A stretch of 64,000 nucleotides of DNA, taken from NCBI GenBank assembly GCA_029863705.1, contig JAOTUU010000001.1, forward strand, positions 1 to 64,000, written 5' to 3'. The notes below the pieces were generated by a model that saw nothing but the letters and a program-made list of their open reading frames with translations, made no database searches and was not told the DNA's origin. This document shows positions 1 to 10,384 of the stretch, piece by piece (position 1 is the stretch's first letter; each line of letters opens with the position of its first letter). A program made the translations under genes and the position numbers. Source of the DNA: Gammaproteobacteria bacterium. GTDB lineage: Bacteria; Pseudomonadota; Gammaproteobacteria; Steroidobacterales; Woeseiaceae.

Positions 1-129
1 CGCGCATCGTTGCATTCCTGACGGCAATAGACCACAGGATCCCACTTAGCAAAGGGCCTTAACGCCGCAAAACCCGGGCGTGGCGGCTCAGGCCGCCGCG
101 CCACTTTGATTCTTGCTAATGCTTCAGTC

Positions 130-981
130 TTATTCTGGCGGCATTGTGCAAGAGCCAACCGTTTCCATCGCCGGAAATTCGAAACCGTCAGCTGCGTCAC
201 CTGGCAGATCAAAGTCAAAATCCGTACCGACGTATTCGACGTATACGGTCTTGCCCTTTAACTCCTCGATGAACATGAGGCCGGGCCCAGAGTCGCCGGG
301 TTGCGGGCAGTAGAACTTGTGCTCGACTTCACCCGGTTCCAGCGGTGTCCATTCGCGGGTCATCAGGCAGTCCTCGAAATCACCGAAGTCAATCGATACC
401 TTGGCATTGAGCCTTAACACCGCGCCCCAATCTTCGGCTTCCTCTTCCCAATATTCCTGCTGATATCGGTCACCCGACCTCGGGTTACCGAGCATGACGG
501 TGCCTGCCTCGGCGTCGTCTTCACCCGCCAGCCACGCGCCGTCATCCGAACAAAATTCCGATTCCTCGTCTATCGACCAGGTATCTTCGCCGAAGTACCA
601 GACATTTTGGTGCGAATCCATTGCGTAGAAATCGTGCGTATCTTCCGCCAACGTGGCCGACGACGGGTCGCATTCTTCGCTTTCCCACTCCTGGTCGCGA
701 ACAATCAGCGTGGTGTAAGTCTCACCGTCGATCTCAATCAAATTGGTATCGTACGTAACGGCCAGCTTGTTGTACTCGCAACCGTCTTCCGTTTCTGCCA
801 TGTAGGCGAATGTGGCACCCGTTGGCAACGGCCAGTATTTGTTACTAATGTCCGTCGTAAATTCACCAGGAGCCGGCAACGGGACTTCCACCGTCGTCGC
901 CATCGCGCTACCGCCGGCGATACCCATCGTGATCGCCGCGGTAATAACAGCGATAAAACGATTCTTACTTGTCTTGTTCAT
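130..981 (-). CDS. Secreted acidic protein of unknown function (signal peptide)
   Basis: ORF 130..1071; internal ATG at 981 has a good RBS (agggagaacagat) and begins MNKTSKNRFIAVITAAITMGIAGGSAMA, a typical signal peptide; rest is D/E rich. Confidence 0.65.
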   Translation of the reverse strand: MNKTSKNRFIAVITAAITMGIAGGSAMATTVEVPLPAPGEFTTDISNKYWPLPTGATFAYMAETEDGCEYNKLAVTYDTNLIEIDGETYTTLIVRDQEWESEECDPSSATLAEDTHDFYAMDSHQNVWYFGEDTWSIDEESEFCSDDGAWLAGEDDAEAGTVMLGNPRSGDRYQQEYWEEEAEDWGAVLRLNAKVSIDFGDFEDCLMTREWTPLEPGEVEHKFYCPQPGDSGPGLMFIEELKGKTVYVEYVGTDFDFDLPGDAADGFEFPAMETVGSCTMPPE

Positions 982-1236
982 ATCTGTTCTCCCTGACACA
1001 TGGATAAAGCACTCGCCGTTTCTCCTTCGGCGAATTTCTGTGCTTCTATTCATTAGACGGGGGTGCGACAAGAATCGGTCGTTACATTACTTCATGCTGC
1101 TTGCTTGCCCAGGCCGCTTTAGGTCAAGAGCAGGCCCTGATGGCCTTGCTATCTGTTTTCACCAAGACCATCGCCTGTTCCGCCGCATCGAAGTTACCCT
1201 CCGATGTGGCGAAGTCATACGGATCGATCGCCGGGC

Positions 1237-1881
1237 TTACGGCTGGCTGCGGACGCTCCGAAGCCATGCGGTGAGCGGTTCCCACTCGGACCAATCGGGC
1301 CAGGCGAGGTACTCGGGTAACTCAAATATACCGATGCCGCGCGTATAGGCACGAACGTAGTTCTGGGCTTCGCGCAGTGCCGCGACGTACGGCACTCGAG
1401 CCTTTGTCAGGTACTCGTCGAGATCGCCATAGATAAGGGTGTTGTCGCGGACGCGGTTAGCGATCGCAGCGATTTTGACCTGCTTGCGCTCTACCTTGTG
1501 GACGCCCTGCAATTCCTTGAGAAATGTCGACGTGGCCTGCATGTCGATGGTCGACGGTAAAACCGGCACAACGATAGTCTCGGCGTGCTTGACGAGATCT
1601 GTCAATTCCTTGCCATGGGATCGCGCCGGCGCATCGGCGACCATGATGTCAATGTTGCGAGGAGCATGCCGAAGCCCGTCCTCAAAGGCTGCAACAGCAG
1701 CTATCGTCGGTCGGTTGTCGGGACGCCTCTCGAGCCAGTCGAGGCTCGAACGCTGTGGATCGTAGTCAGCGAGTCCAACACTCGCGCCTTCATTCGCAAA
1801 ATACGATGCAATATTAGTAGCAATTGTGCTCTTGCCACAGCCGCCTTTCGCATTCAAAACCATTATGTGCCGCATGACCAC
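1237..1881 (-). CDS. ParA/MinD-family ATPase (orphan, no ParB adjacent)
   Basis: Deviant Walker A KGGCGKST at the N-terminus, followed by DYDPQRSS and DAPARSHG. Confidence 0.85.
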   Translation of the reverse strand: MVMRHIMVLNAKGGCGKSTIATNIASYFANEGASVGLADYDPQRSSLDWLERRPDNRPTIAAVAAFEDGLRHAPRNIDIMVADAPARSHGKELTDLVKHAETIVVPVLPSTIDMQATSTFLKELQGVHKVERKQVKIAAIANRVRDNTLIYGDLDEYLTKARVPYVAALREAQNYVRAYTRGIGIFELPEYLAWPDWSEWEPLTAWLRSVRSQP

Positions 1882-2016
1882 TCCTCAAGGGCAATGTTGT
1901 TATAAGTTTTATGTAAACTACAGCCGCCGACATCAAATGTCCATCCGTCGTACTTGAGTTTTATTACCCTGACTTTCGACGGCAAAATACACACGCTCGC
2001 GAGTTAAACTCCACCC

Positions 2017-2847
2017 ATGCAGCTTGCCTATCTCAAAATGCACGGCGCCGGCAATCTGATCGTCGTTGTCGACCAGCGCGAAACCAACCTGCCGCCCCCT
2101 TCGGCCGAGAAAATACGACTCCTTGGGGATGACAAAACAGGTCCGGGCTTCGATCAGTTGATGTGGGTAGGACCTGCGAAGAACAGCACCACGTCAGCGT
2201 CCTACCGTATTTTCAATGCAGATGGCTCGGAATGCGAACAGTGCGGCAATGGCGTTCGATGCGTTTTCTGGATGCTTGCCCGGGAATCCGGCCAGAAGAA
2301 GTCGTTCGCGCTGGAAAGCCCGGCCGGAACGATTGTGGCAATCGTGTTGGACGACGGTCGCATAGCCGTCAACATGGGGCCGCCTGAGTTCGATCCGCGG
2401 CTTGTGCCGTTTTCCGCCGAGGCGCAAGCCGACCAGTATCCACTTGAGATTTCGGGAACCACGATCAATGCCTCAGTCCTCTCGATGGGCAATCCGCATT
2501 GCGTGGTCGAGGTCAGCGACCTGGAATCTACCGACGTTGCCACACTTGGCCCTGCGATCGAATGCCATAAGCGGTTCCCTGCCGGGACCAATGTCGGTTT
2601 CATGCAAATTCGCGATCGCGGCACTATCGACTTGCGCGAATACGAACGAGGGGTTGGAGAAACCCTGGCCTGCGGTACGGGAGCCTGCGCCGCTGTCGTT
2701 GCAGGTCAACGCCTGGGACATCTCGACAACGAAGTCACCGTGCAGATGCCCGGAGGGCAACTCGTGGTAAGCTGGCGTGGCGAAGCCGACGGCGTATGGT
2801 TGACCGGTGAAGCCGAATTGATTAGCGAAGGAACAGTGGATTTATGA
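2017..2847 (+). CDS. dapF: Diaminopimelate epimerase
   Basis: KMHGAGN, ADGSECEQCGNGVRC and ETLACGTGACA catalytic Cys motifs. Confidence 0.95.
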   Translation: MQLAYLKMHGAGNLIVVVDQRETNLPPPSAEKIRLLGDDKTGPGFDQLMWVGPAKNSTTSASYRIFNADGSECEQCGNGVRCVFWMLARESGQKKSFALESPAGTIVAIVLDDGRIAVNMGPPEFDPRLVPFSAEAQADQYPLEISGTTINASVLSMGNPHCVVEVSDLESTDVATLGPAIECHKRFPAGTNVGFMQIRDRGTIDLREYERGVGETLACGTGACAAVVAGQRLGHLDNEVTVQMPGGQLVVSWRGEADGVWLTGEAELISEGTVDL

Positions 2848-3548
2848 GCACACAACGCAAGCCGGAGTTCGTCGAAGAAGAAATTTCGGAGCAGGCGATT
2901 CATGACTACCTCGACGCTCACCCCGACTTTTTTGAACGCCATGGCGCGTTGCTGAGGTCGCTGCAATTACCGCATGGTTCGGGCGGCACCGTGTCCCTGG
3001 TCGAGCGGCAGGTTTCGATACTGCGGCAGAAGGAGCTGCGGCAGAAACGCCAGCTCAAGGAACTTATCGAGGTCGCGCGCGCTAATGACGTCCTCTCGGC
3101 TAAAATCCACGAATTGACGCTGCAATTGCTGGCAGCTCGCGACCTGCTTGCGTCTATTACCTGTATCGAGGAAGCCATGCGCAGCGGCTTCGGTGCCGAT
3201 CAGTCCGTTCTGGTCCATTTTGGCGACCCAACAATGTTTGAGGATATCGATGCCGGCCGGTTTTTTCAGGTCATCGACCGAAATGACAACGCCCTGAAAC
3301 CTTTTGCGACCTTCCTGAAAGGCAAGGGCCCCCGATGCGGGCAGGTGCGTGATTCTCAACTCGAATACCTGTTCCGCGACGATGCTGCAGATATTGGCTC
3401 TGTAGCGCTCGTACCGCTGGGCGAAAAATCTCAAATCGGCTTTCTGGCCGTTGGCAGCAACGACGCCGACCGTTTTCACCCTGGCATGAGCATCGATTTC
3501 CTCGCTCGGCTCGGGGACCTGGTTGCCGGAGCTCTTAAGCGGTATTGA
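2844..3548 (+). CDS. DUF484 family protein
   Basis: IHDYLDAHPDFFERHGALLRSLQLPHGSGGTVSLVERQVSILR; overlaps dapF and xerC. Confidence 0.92.
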   Translation: MSTQRKPEFVEEEISEQAIHDYLDAHPDFFERHGALLRSLQLPHGSGGTVSLVERQVSILRQKELRQKRQLKELIEVARANDVLSAKIHELTLQLLAARDLLASITCIEEAMRSGFGADQSVLVHFGDPTMFEDIDAGRFFQVIDRNDNALKPFATFLKGKGPRCGQVRDSQLEYLFRDDAADIGSVALVPLGEKSQIGFLAVGSNDADRFHPGMSIDFLARLGDLVAGALKRY

Positions 3549-4468
3549 ACTCAGGAGGCCGTCCCTTGGACGATGCCGAAAAAGACTGGATCGGCAAGTT
3601 CATCGACCACCTCAGGTATGAGCGCCGGCTCTCCGACCTCACGTGTAAACACTATGGCCGCGACCTCGACGCGCTCGCTGCTTTCTGCGATGAACAGGCG
3701 ATCGGGAATTGGGCCGGCGTCGACAGCGAGCACATCAGAAGCTATTCCGCCGCCTGCTATCGGCGGGGGCTGTCGGCAAGAAGCATCCAGCGGCGGCTGT
3801 CCGCGACACGAACTTTTTTTCGTTACCTGCTGCGTGAAAAATACGTAAAGACGAATCCGGTCGTCTCGGTATCGGCGCCAAAGTCCGGCAAGCGGCTACC
3901 GGGCAACCTCGATGCCGATCGCATGGCGCGTCTGCTCGACATCCCGGGTGACACCACGATCATCAACCGCGATCGAGCCATCCTCGAGCTGCTGTACTCA
4001 TCCGGGCTGCGGCTGGCAGAACTGACCGACCTCAACGTCGGCGATGTCGATTTACAGGACGCCACCGTGCGCGTTACCGGCAAAGGCAACAAGGACCGTA
4101 TCGTGCCGGTTGGCCGAGTGGCGCTCAAAGCAATACGAAAATGGTATCGCTCTCGAGGCGACTACGCACCCGCGACGGAAACAGCGATGTTCGTCAGCAA
4201 CCGCGGCAGCCGGCTAAGCCGGCGATCTGTGCAGGCCCGGGTGACACATTGGGCGAAGCAGCAGGGAATCGACACCAATGTCTCTCCGCATCTGTTTCGG
4301 CACTCATTCGCGACACACCTGCTTGAATCGAGCCATGACCTGCGCGGTGTTCAGGAGTTGCTGGGACACGCAAATATCTCTACGACCCAGGTATACACAC
4401 ACCTTGATTTCCAGCATCTAGCCCAGATATACGACCAAACTCATCCTCGCGCGCGGAAGAAAAAATAA
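3545..4468 (+). CDS. xerC: Tyrosine recombinase XerC
   Basis: Phage-type integrase domain with HLFRHSFATHLLESSHDLRGVQELLGHANISTTQVYTHLD. Confidence 0.95.
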   Translation: MNSGGRPLDDAEKDWIGKFIDHLRYERRLSDLTCKHYGRDLDALAAFCDEQAIGNWAGVDSEHIRSYSAACYRRGLSARSIQRRLSATRTFFRYLLREKYVKTNPVVSVSAPKSGKRLPGNLDADRMARLLDIPGDTTIINRDRAILELLYSSGLRLAELTDLNVGDVDLQDATVRVTGKGNKDRIVPVGRVALKAIRKWYRSRGDYAPATETAMFVSNRGSRLSRRSVQARVTHWAKQQGIDTNVSPHLFRHSFATHLLESSHDLRGVQELLGHANISTTQVYTHLDFQHLAQIYDQTHPRARKKK

Positions 4469-4469
4469 G

Positions 4470-4517
4470 TGTCGGAGCGCCCCATGGGCGCGATCGCGCC
4501 CATGGGGCGCTCCGACA
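4470..4517. repeat. 48-bp perfect palindrome: inverted pair of REP-like units
   Basis: tgtcggagcgccccatgggcgcga|tcgcgcccatggggcgctccgaca is self-complementary. Confidence 0.9.
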
Positions 4518-4543
4518 ACAGCCACTGGAAAAGGTAGACCAGC

Positions 4544-5083
4544 ATGGATCAATTTCGAGGGACAACCATTGTCTCGGTACGCCGCAATGGCAAAGTTGCT
4601 ATTGCCGGCGATGGCCAGGTCAGCATGGGCAACACCGTCATGAAGGGTAATGCCCGCAAAGTGCGGCGACTGGCCGATGGCCGTGTCATCGCGGGTTTCG
4701 CGGGTGGAACCGCCGACGCTTTCACGCTATTCGAGCTGTTTGAAAGCAAACTCGAGCAATACGGCAACCTCACTCGTGCCGCTATAGAGCTTGCCAAGGA
4801 CTGGCGCACCGATCGACGCCTGCGCCGTCTCGAAGCTCTGCTGTGTGTTGCGGACGAGGGGACCTCCTTTATCATCTCCGGAAACGGTGATGTCATCGAA
4901 CCCGAGCACGACCTGATGGCCATTGGCTCCGGCGGACCATACGCGCAGGCCGCTGCGCTCGCGCTGCTGCGAAATACCAAGCTTGACGCGAGAGAGATCG
5001 TTGAAACCGCGTTGGGTATTGCCGGCGAAATCTGCGTCTTTACAAATCAGAACATCGTCGTTGAAGAGCTACCGGCTAAATAA
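4544..5083 (+). CDS. hslV: ATP-dependent protease subunit HslV
   Basis: [40 protein letters not shown]; directly upstream of hslU. Confidence 0.96.
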   Translation: MDQFRGTTIVSVRRNGKVAIAGDGQVSMGNTVMKGNARKVRRLADGRVIAGFAGGTADAFTLFELFESKLEQYGNLTRAAIELAKDWRTDRRLRRLEALLCVADEGTSFIISGNGDVIEPEHDLMAIGSGGPYAQAAALALLRNTKLDAREIVETALGIAGEICVFTNQNIVVEELPAK

Positions 5084-5084
5084 T

Positions 5085-6425
5085 ATGTCTCAGATGACCC
5101 CAAGAGAAATCGTCCAGGAACTGGACAAGCACATCGTCGGCCAGGACGAAGCCAAACGCGCTGTTGCGATCGCTCTGCGCAATCGCTGGCGTCGCGTGCA
5201 GGTAGATGAACCACTGCGCAGTGAGATCACGCCCAAGAATATCCTGATGATTGGCCCGACAGGCGTCGGCAAGACGGAAATCTCGCGGCGCCTCGCGAGG
5301 CTCGCCAAAGCACCGTTTATCAAGATCGAGGCAACGAAGTTCACCGAAGTCGGTTATGTGGGCCGCGAGGTGGACAGTATTGTTCGCGACCTCATGGATA
5401 TTGCCATCAAGATGATTCGCGAAGAGGAGATGTTGAAGGTACGTTACCGCGCTGAAGACGCCGCGGAAGAACGCGTACTCGACGCCCTGTTGCCGCCGCC
5501 ATCGCAGGGCATTGGCTTCACCGCTGATACCGAAAGGGCGCCGGCAGGCGACGACACACGGCAGAAATTTCGCAAGATGCTGCGTGAAGGCAAGCTCAAC
5601 GACAAGGAAATAGAGGTTGAAATCCAGGCCATGCCCGTTGGCGTGGAGATAATGGCACCGCCGGGCATGGAGGAAATGACCAATCAGTTACAGGGCATGT
5701 TCCAGAATCTCGGTGGCAATCGCCGCACGACTCGCAAGCTCAAGGTAAAGGACGCACTTAAACAGCTAACCGATGAAGAAGCGGCGAAAATGCTCGACGA
5801 GGAAGAACTCAAATCGCGCGCGCTCGAGGCGGTTGAGCAACATGGCATTGTGTTTCTCGATGAGCTCGACAAAGTTGCGAGCCGCTCAGGAACACAGGGT
5901 GCCGACGTATCACGCGAAGGCGTGCAACGAGATCTGTTACCTATCGTTGAGGGTTCGACCATTAACACCAAGTACGGCATGGTCAAGACAGATCACATTC
6001 TGTTCATAGCATCGGGTGCGTTTCACGTGGCCAAGCCTTCGGACCTCATTCCCGAACTGCAAGGTCGCTTCCCGATTCGCGTCGAACTCAAGTCCCTGAC
6101 GACCAATGACTTTGTCAGGATTCTGACCGAGCCGGATGCCTCGCTGACATTACAGTACAAAGCCTTGCTTACGACCGAAGAGGTTAAGGTCGAGTTTACC
6201 GACGATGGCGTGCAACGCATCGCAGAGGTTGCTTTCCAGGTAAATGAAAACACCGAGAACATCGGTGCGCGGCGACTGCACACGGTCATGGAGCGATTGC
6301 TGGAGACAGTCTCCTTCGAAGCATCTGATAAAAGCGGAACGCAGCTAACCGTTGACGCGGCTTATGTCGATGAACACCTTGCCGAACTGGCGAGGGATGA
6401 AGACCTCAGTCGGTACATCCTCTGA
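5085..6425 (+). CDS. hslU: ATP-dependent protease ATPase subunit HslU
   Basis: [47 protein letters not shown]; start corrected from ORF 4923. Confidence 0.96.
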   Translation: MSQMTPREIVQELDKHIVGQDEAKRAVAIALRNRWRRVQVDEPLRSEITPKNILMIGPTGVGKTEISRRLARLAKAPFIKIEATKFTEVGYVGREVDSIVRDLMDIAIKMIREEEMLKVRYRAEDAAEERVLDALLPPPSQGIGFTADTERAPAGDDTRQKFRKMLREGKLNDKEIEVEIQAMPVGVEIMAPPGMEEMTNQLQGMFQNLGGNRRTTRKLKVKDALKQLTDEEAAKMLDEEELKSRALEAVEQHGIVFLDELDKVASRSGTQGADVSREGVQRDLLPIVEGSTINTKYGMVKTDHILFIASGAFHVAKPSDLIPELQGRFPIRVELKSLTTNDFVRILTEPDASLTLQYKALLTTEEVKVEFTDDGVQRIAEVAFQVNENTENIGARRLHTVMERLLETVSFEASDKSGTQLTVDAAYVDEHLAELARDEDLSRYIL

Positions 6426-6778
6426 TGACGCCTACCGAGATTCGTCTGCGCAAAAAGTCCAGGCTATTGGTCGTGGCTTTCGAGGATGTTGAGTTCAGGT
6501 TTACTTTTGAGTACCTGCGCGTGCACTCACCCAGCGCCGAAGTAGTCGGCCACGGGCCGGGGCAGGAAACGCTGCAAACCGGCAAGGAAGATGTCGCCAT
6601 CACCAGTATCGACCCTGTGGGACACTATGCCGTGCGCCTTGTGTTCGACGACGGGCACGATACCGGGCTGTATTCCTGGGATTATCTCTACCAATTGGGT
6701 CAGGATATGAACGCAAACTGGCGCCGTTACCTCGACCGTCTGGCAGCAGCAGGGTATGCTCGCGAAAAGACCGAATAA
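6425..6778 (+). CDS. DUF971 (gamma-butyrobetaine hydroxylase-like N-terminal) protein
   Basis: PTEIRLRKKSRLLVVAFEDVEFRFTFEYLRVHSPSAEVVGHGPGQ. Confidence 0.9.
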   Translation: MTPTEIRLRKKSRLLVVAFEDVEFRFTFEYLRVHSPSAEVVGHGPGQETLQTGKEDVAITSIDPVGHYAVRLVFDDGHDTGLYSWDYLYQLGQDMNANWRRYLDRLAAAGYAREKTE

Positions 6779-6787
6779 CACTCCATC

Positions 6788-7546
6788 ATGAGCAAAGCTG
6801 ACACACCCGCCGATTCCACCCATTTCGGCTATAAGACTGTGCCATCCGAGGACAAAGCCGGCCTCGTACGCGATGTATTTGACTCGGTAGCTTCGCGCTA
6901 CGACATCATGAATGATCTGATGTCAGGGGGTATGCACCGTCTTTGGAAGCGACACACGGTCGACCAGGCCGCTGTCCGGCCGGGCCATCACGTTCTCGAC
7001 CTCGCCGGTGGCACTGGCGACCTCGCTCTGAAGTTCACTCGCCAGGTCGGTCCCGACGGCCACGTGGTGCTCGCCGATATCAACGCAGCCATGCTCGAGC
7101 AGGGTCGAAGAAGGCTCGTCGATGCCGGCGCAGCAGGCAATTACTCCATCGCTCAGCTAAACGCTGAAGATCTGCCGTTCGACGACAGGACGTTCGATCG
7201 TATTACGATCGCGTTCGGGCTTCGTAATGTAACGGATAAAGGCGCAGCCCTGCGGTCGATGTGGCGCGTTCTCAAACCTGGCGGCAAAGCGTTGATCCTC
7301 GAGTTCTCGCAGCCCCGCAAGGTGCTTAAGCCCGCCTACGACCTTTACTCGTTCAAGGTACTGCCCGTCATTGGCAAGCTGGTCGCACAAGACGAAGACA
7401 GCTACCAGTACCTTGCCGAATCCATCCGCATGCACCCCGACCAGGAAGAACTCCTCGGCATGATGGAGGAAGCCGGGTTTGAGCGCTGCAGTTATCAGAA
7501 TCTCGCCGGTGGCATTGTTGCCCTGCACATCGGCTATCGCATTTAG
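6788..7546 (+). CDS. ubiE: Ubiquinone/menaquinone biosynthesis methyltransferase UbiE
   Basis: SAM methyltransferase with [26 protein letters not shown] and [13 protein letters not shown]. Confidence 0.96.
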   Translation: MSKADTPADSTHFGYKTVPSEDKAGLVRDVFDSVASRYDIMNDLMSGGMHRLWKRHTVDQAAVRPGHHVLDLAGGTGDLALKFTRQVGPDGHVVLADINAAMLEQGRRRLVDAGAAGNYSIAQLNAEDLPFDDRTFDRITIAFGLRNVTDKGAALRSMWRVLKPGGKALILEFSQPRKVLKPAYDLYSFKVLPVIGKLVAQDEDSYQYLAESIRMHPDQEELLGMMEEAGFERCSYQNLAGGIVALHIGYRI

Positions 7547-7557
7547 GCGCGGCCGCA

Positions 7558-8163
7558 ATGAACCCCCTCGAAGGCGTACTCCGCCCCATCACCAGGATCC
7601 TCAACCGCAATATCGGCGAGACAACAGCAGCCCGTGAATTGTGCGAACGTCTTGACGGCACGACCGTTGCGGTTCGCGTTCGTAATACCGCGCTGGCCAT
7701 GTATTTTGAAATCAGCGATGGCGTGATAGCCCTCGCCACAGACTCGGATTCGGATCCGGACCTCCTGATCACTGGCTCTTTGCTGACGCTTGCCCGCATG
7801 GCGGGAAGCAGCGGCGAAGAGGCGCTGAGAGATGGCTGGCTGGAGATAACGGGGAACGTCCAAACCGCCAAGGCATTTCAGGAGTTGCTTGACTGCGCGA
7901 AGCCCGATGTCGAGGAAGAGTTATCTTCGCTGATCGGGGATGCAGCTGCGCATCGGCTCGGAAATTTCGCCAGGGGCGTTGGCAGCTGGTCTCGTGATGC
8001 CCGCTCTACGATGGGCTCAAATATTCGCGAGTTTTTACAGGAAGAAAGTCGCGACTTGCCGAGCCGCTACGAGGTTGAGCGTTTCACCAGGCAACTGCAT
8101 GCTTTGCGCGATGACGTTGCCCGCCTTGAGGCCAGGTTCGATCGTCTCGGCGACGGAGCCTGA
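7558..8163 (+). CDS. ubiJ: Ubiquinone biosynthesis accessory factor UbiJ (SCP2 domain)
   Basis: SCP2-like domain between ubiE and ubiB. Confidence 0.88.
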   Translation: MNPLEGVLRPITRILNRNIGETTAARELCERLDGTTVAVRVRNTALAMYFEISDGVIALATDSDSDPDLLITGSLLTLARMAGSSGEEALRDGWLEITGNVQTAKAFQELLDCAKPDVEEELSSLIGDAAAHRLGNFARGVGSWSRDARSTMGSNIREFLQEESRDLPSRYEVERFTRQLHALRDDVARLEARFDRLGDGA

Positions 8164-8165
8164 CC

Positions 8166-9803
8166 TTGCCACGCTGGCGCATTCTTCGACGAATCCTCAG
8201 TATCCAGCGCATCCTGGTCAAGTACGGGCTGGACGACTTTATCCGCGAGACACACTTACTGAGACCGCTGCGGTTTTTCTTCTACGTCCTGCCTCGTCGG
8301 CGCGACACGTCTGCACCTCTCGGCGAACGCATTCGCCTGGCGCTAGAAGAACTGGGCCCGATCTTTGTAAAGTTCGGCCAGGCGCTATCGACCCGCCGTG
8401 ATCTCTTGCCGGTGGATATTGCGGACGAACTCGCCAAGCTGCAGGACAGCGTGCCCCCTTTTCCGGCCGAACAGGCCATCGCCATTCTCGACGAGGTTTA
8501 TGGAGAACCAGTAGCGCATGTCTTCAAGCGCTTCGATGTCGAACCGCTGGCAGCAGCATCCATTGCACAGGTGCATACGGCACAGCTGCAAAACGGCCAG
8601 GAGGTCGTAGTCAAGCTGTTGCGGCCCGGCGTTCAGGAACAGATTGAAGGCGACCTCGACGTATTACGCATGATCGCGGGGCTTGCCGCGAAGTACTGGG
8701 AGCACGGCAAACGCTTGCGGCCTCTTGATGTTGTGGCCGAGTACGAGCGAACCGTAATTGACGAACTCGACCTGATGCGTGAAGCGGCCAATGCAGCGCA
8801 GCTCAAGCGAAATTTCGGCGCGTCGGAGATGCTGTATGTCCCGGATGTCTACTGGGATTACTGCCGGCCCGAGGTGCTCGTTCAGGAACGCATCTACGGC
8901 ATTCCAATTAGCGATATGGACGCGCTGCGCGAAGCTGGCGCGAACATCCAGGTGCTGGCAGAGAACGGTGTCGAGATCTTTTTCACGCAGGTGTTCCGCC
9001 ACAATTTCTTTCACGCGGACATGCATCCGGGCAACATATTCGTAATCGCTACTGATCCCAACAAACCGAAGTACGCAGCCGTGGACTTCGGCATCGTTGG
9101 CACACTCAGCTCCGAAGATCGTTACTACCTTGCCAATAACTTTCTCGCGTTCTTTGATCGTGACTATCACCGCATCGCAAAATTGCATGTCGATTCCGGC
9201 TGGGTACCGGAGGGAACTCGTATCGATCAACTGGAAACAGCAGTGCGAACAGTTTGCGAACCGATCTTCAACAAACCGCTATCGGAAATTTCGTTCGCGC
9301 AAGTGTTAATGCGCTTGTTTCGCGTCGCGCAACGTTTCAATGTCGAAATTCAGCCGCAGATGATTCTTCTGCACAAAACCCTCTTCAATATCGAAGGTCT
9401 CGGCCGCGAACTGTACCCACAGCTCGACCTTTGGAAGACGGCTCATCCGGTGCTTAAGCGCTGGATGAACGATCAGATTCGGCCACGTGCGGTGCTCGAA
9501 GACATTCGCGAGAACCTGCCACAATTGCGTCAGTCGCTGCGCGATCTGCCAACCGTTCTCAAGCAGATTGCCGACCAGGCGTCGTCGGAAGATCCGGCCG
9601 CCAGGAAGCAGGTCGTCGAATTCCGCAAGCTGCGCGAGGATATGCAGGTACATCAGCGCCAGCGTTACTGGCTTACCGCCACGGCGACCGGTGTAATCAG
9701 TGGCACTTTGCTGCTGGCCCTCGAGGGCAATGTCTATTTGGCCGCTGCGCTGTACGCCATTGCTGCTGTTGCGGCTTTTGTCGCGCGCCCACGGCACGAT
9801 TAG
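8166..9803 (+). CDS. ubiB: Ubiquinone biosynthesis regulatory protein kinase UbiB (TTG start)
   Basis: LGPIFVKFGQALSTRRDLLPVDIADELAKLQDSVPPFP and DMHPGNIFV, plus C-terminal TM helices. Confidence 0.95.
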   Translation: MPRWRILRRILSIQRILVKYGLDDFIRETHLLRPLRFFFYVLPRRRDTSAPLGERIRLALEELGPIFVKFGQALSTRRDLLPVDIADELAKLQDSVPPFPAEQAIAILDEVYGEPVAHVFKRFDVEPLAAASIAQVHTAQLQNGQEVVVKLLRPGVQEQIEGDLDVLRMIAGLAAKYWEHGKRLRPLDVVAEYERTVIDELDLMREAANAAQLKRNFGASEMLYVPDVYWDYCRPEVLVQERIYGIPISDMDALREAGANIQVLAENGVEIFFTQVFRHNFFHADMHPGNIFVIATDPNKPKYAAVDFGIVGTLSSEDRYYLANNFLAFFDRDYHRIAKLHVDSGWVPEGTRIDQLETAVRTVCEPIFNKPLSEISFAQVLMRLFRVAQRFNVEIQPQMILLHKTLFNIEGLGRELYPQLDLWKTAHPVLKRWMNDQIRPRAVLEDIRENLPQLRQSLRDLPTVLKQIADQASSEDPAARKQVVEFRKLREDMQVHQRQRYWLTATATGVISGTLLLALEGNVYLAAALYAIAAVAAFVARPRHD

Positions 9804-9815
9804 GGTTCGTTGCTA

Positions 9816-10376
9816 ATGTTCTTGCCACGACTTGCCAGGCTTTTTCTATGGATGGGTGGCTGGACAATCGTTGGTGACGTGCCGAATGTCTCCAAAGCCG
9901 TGATTATCGCGGCGCCGCACACGTCAAACTGGGACGGCTTTTGGGCCATCGTCTTCAAAACTTACATCGGCATGGACATTAACTGGTTCGTGAAAGATTC
10001 GATGTTCTGGTTTCCGCTTGGCAACCTGCTGCGGGCTTTTAACGGAATTCCCCTGGACCGGAACAAGGCACATTCGGCCGTCAGTGAAGCAATCGCCGCC
10101 TTCGACAAGAGTGAGCAATTCTATTTCGGCCTGGCACCCGAGGGGACCCGTAGCAAGACGCGCGGCTGGAAAAGCGGTTTCTACCGCATTGCCGACGGTG
10201 CCAATGTGCCGGTAGTGCTCGCGTTCCTCGATTACCGGGGCAAACGACTGGGTTTCGGCCCGACATTGACGCTGACCGGCGATAAGGATGCCGACCTTGC
10301 GATTTGTCGCTCGTTCTACGACTCAATTGGCGGACGCTCCCCCGAAATGACAAGCCCGGTTGTGTTTGCAAGCTAG
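9816..10376 (+). CDS. Lysophospholipid acyltransferase-like (PlsC superfamily)
   Basis: APHTSNWDGFWAIVFK, FNGIPLDRNK, APEGTRSKTRGWKSGFYRIA. Confidence 0.85.
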   Translation: MFLPRLARLFLWMGGWTIVGDVPNVSKAVIIAAPHTSNWDGFWAIVFKTYIGMDINWFVKDSMFWFPLGNLLRAFNGIPLDRNKAHSAVSEAIAAFDKSEQFYFGLAPEGTRSKTRGWKSGFYRIADGANVPVVLAFLDYRGKRLGFGPTLTLTGDKDADLAICRSFYDSIGGRSPEMTSPVVFAS

Positions 10377-10384
10377 TCCGAACG

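Noticed and set aside
77-102. Strong hairpin ggcgtggcggc-tcag-gccgccgcgcc downstream of the minus-strand gene at 130
   Set aside because: No clear U-tract on the relevant strand; not called as terminator
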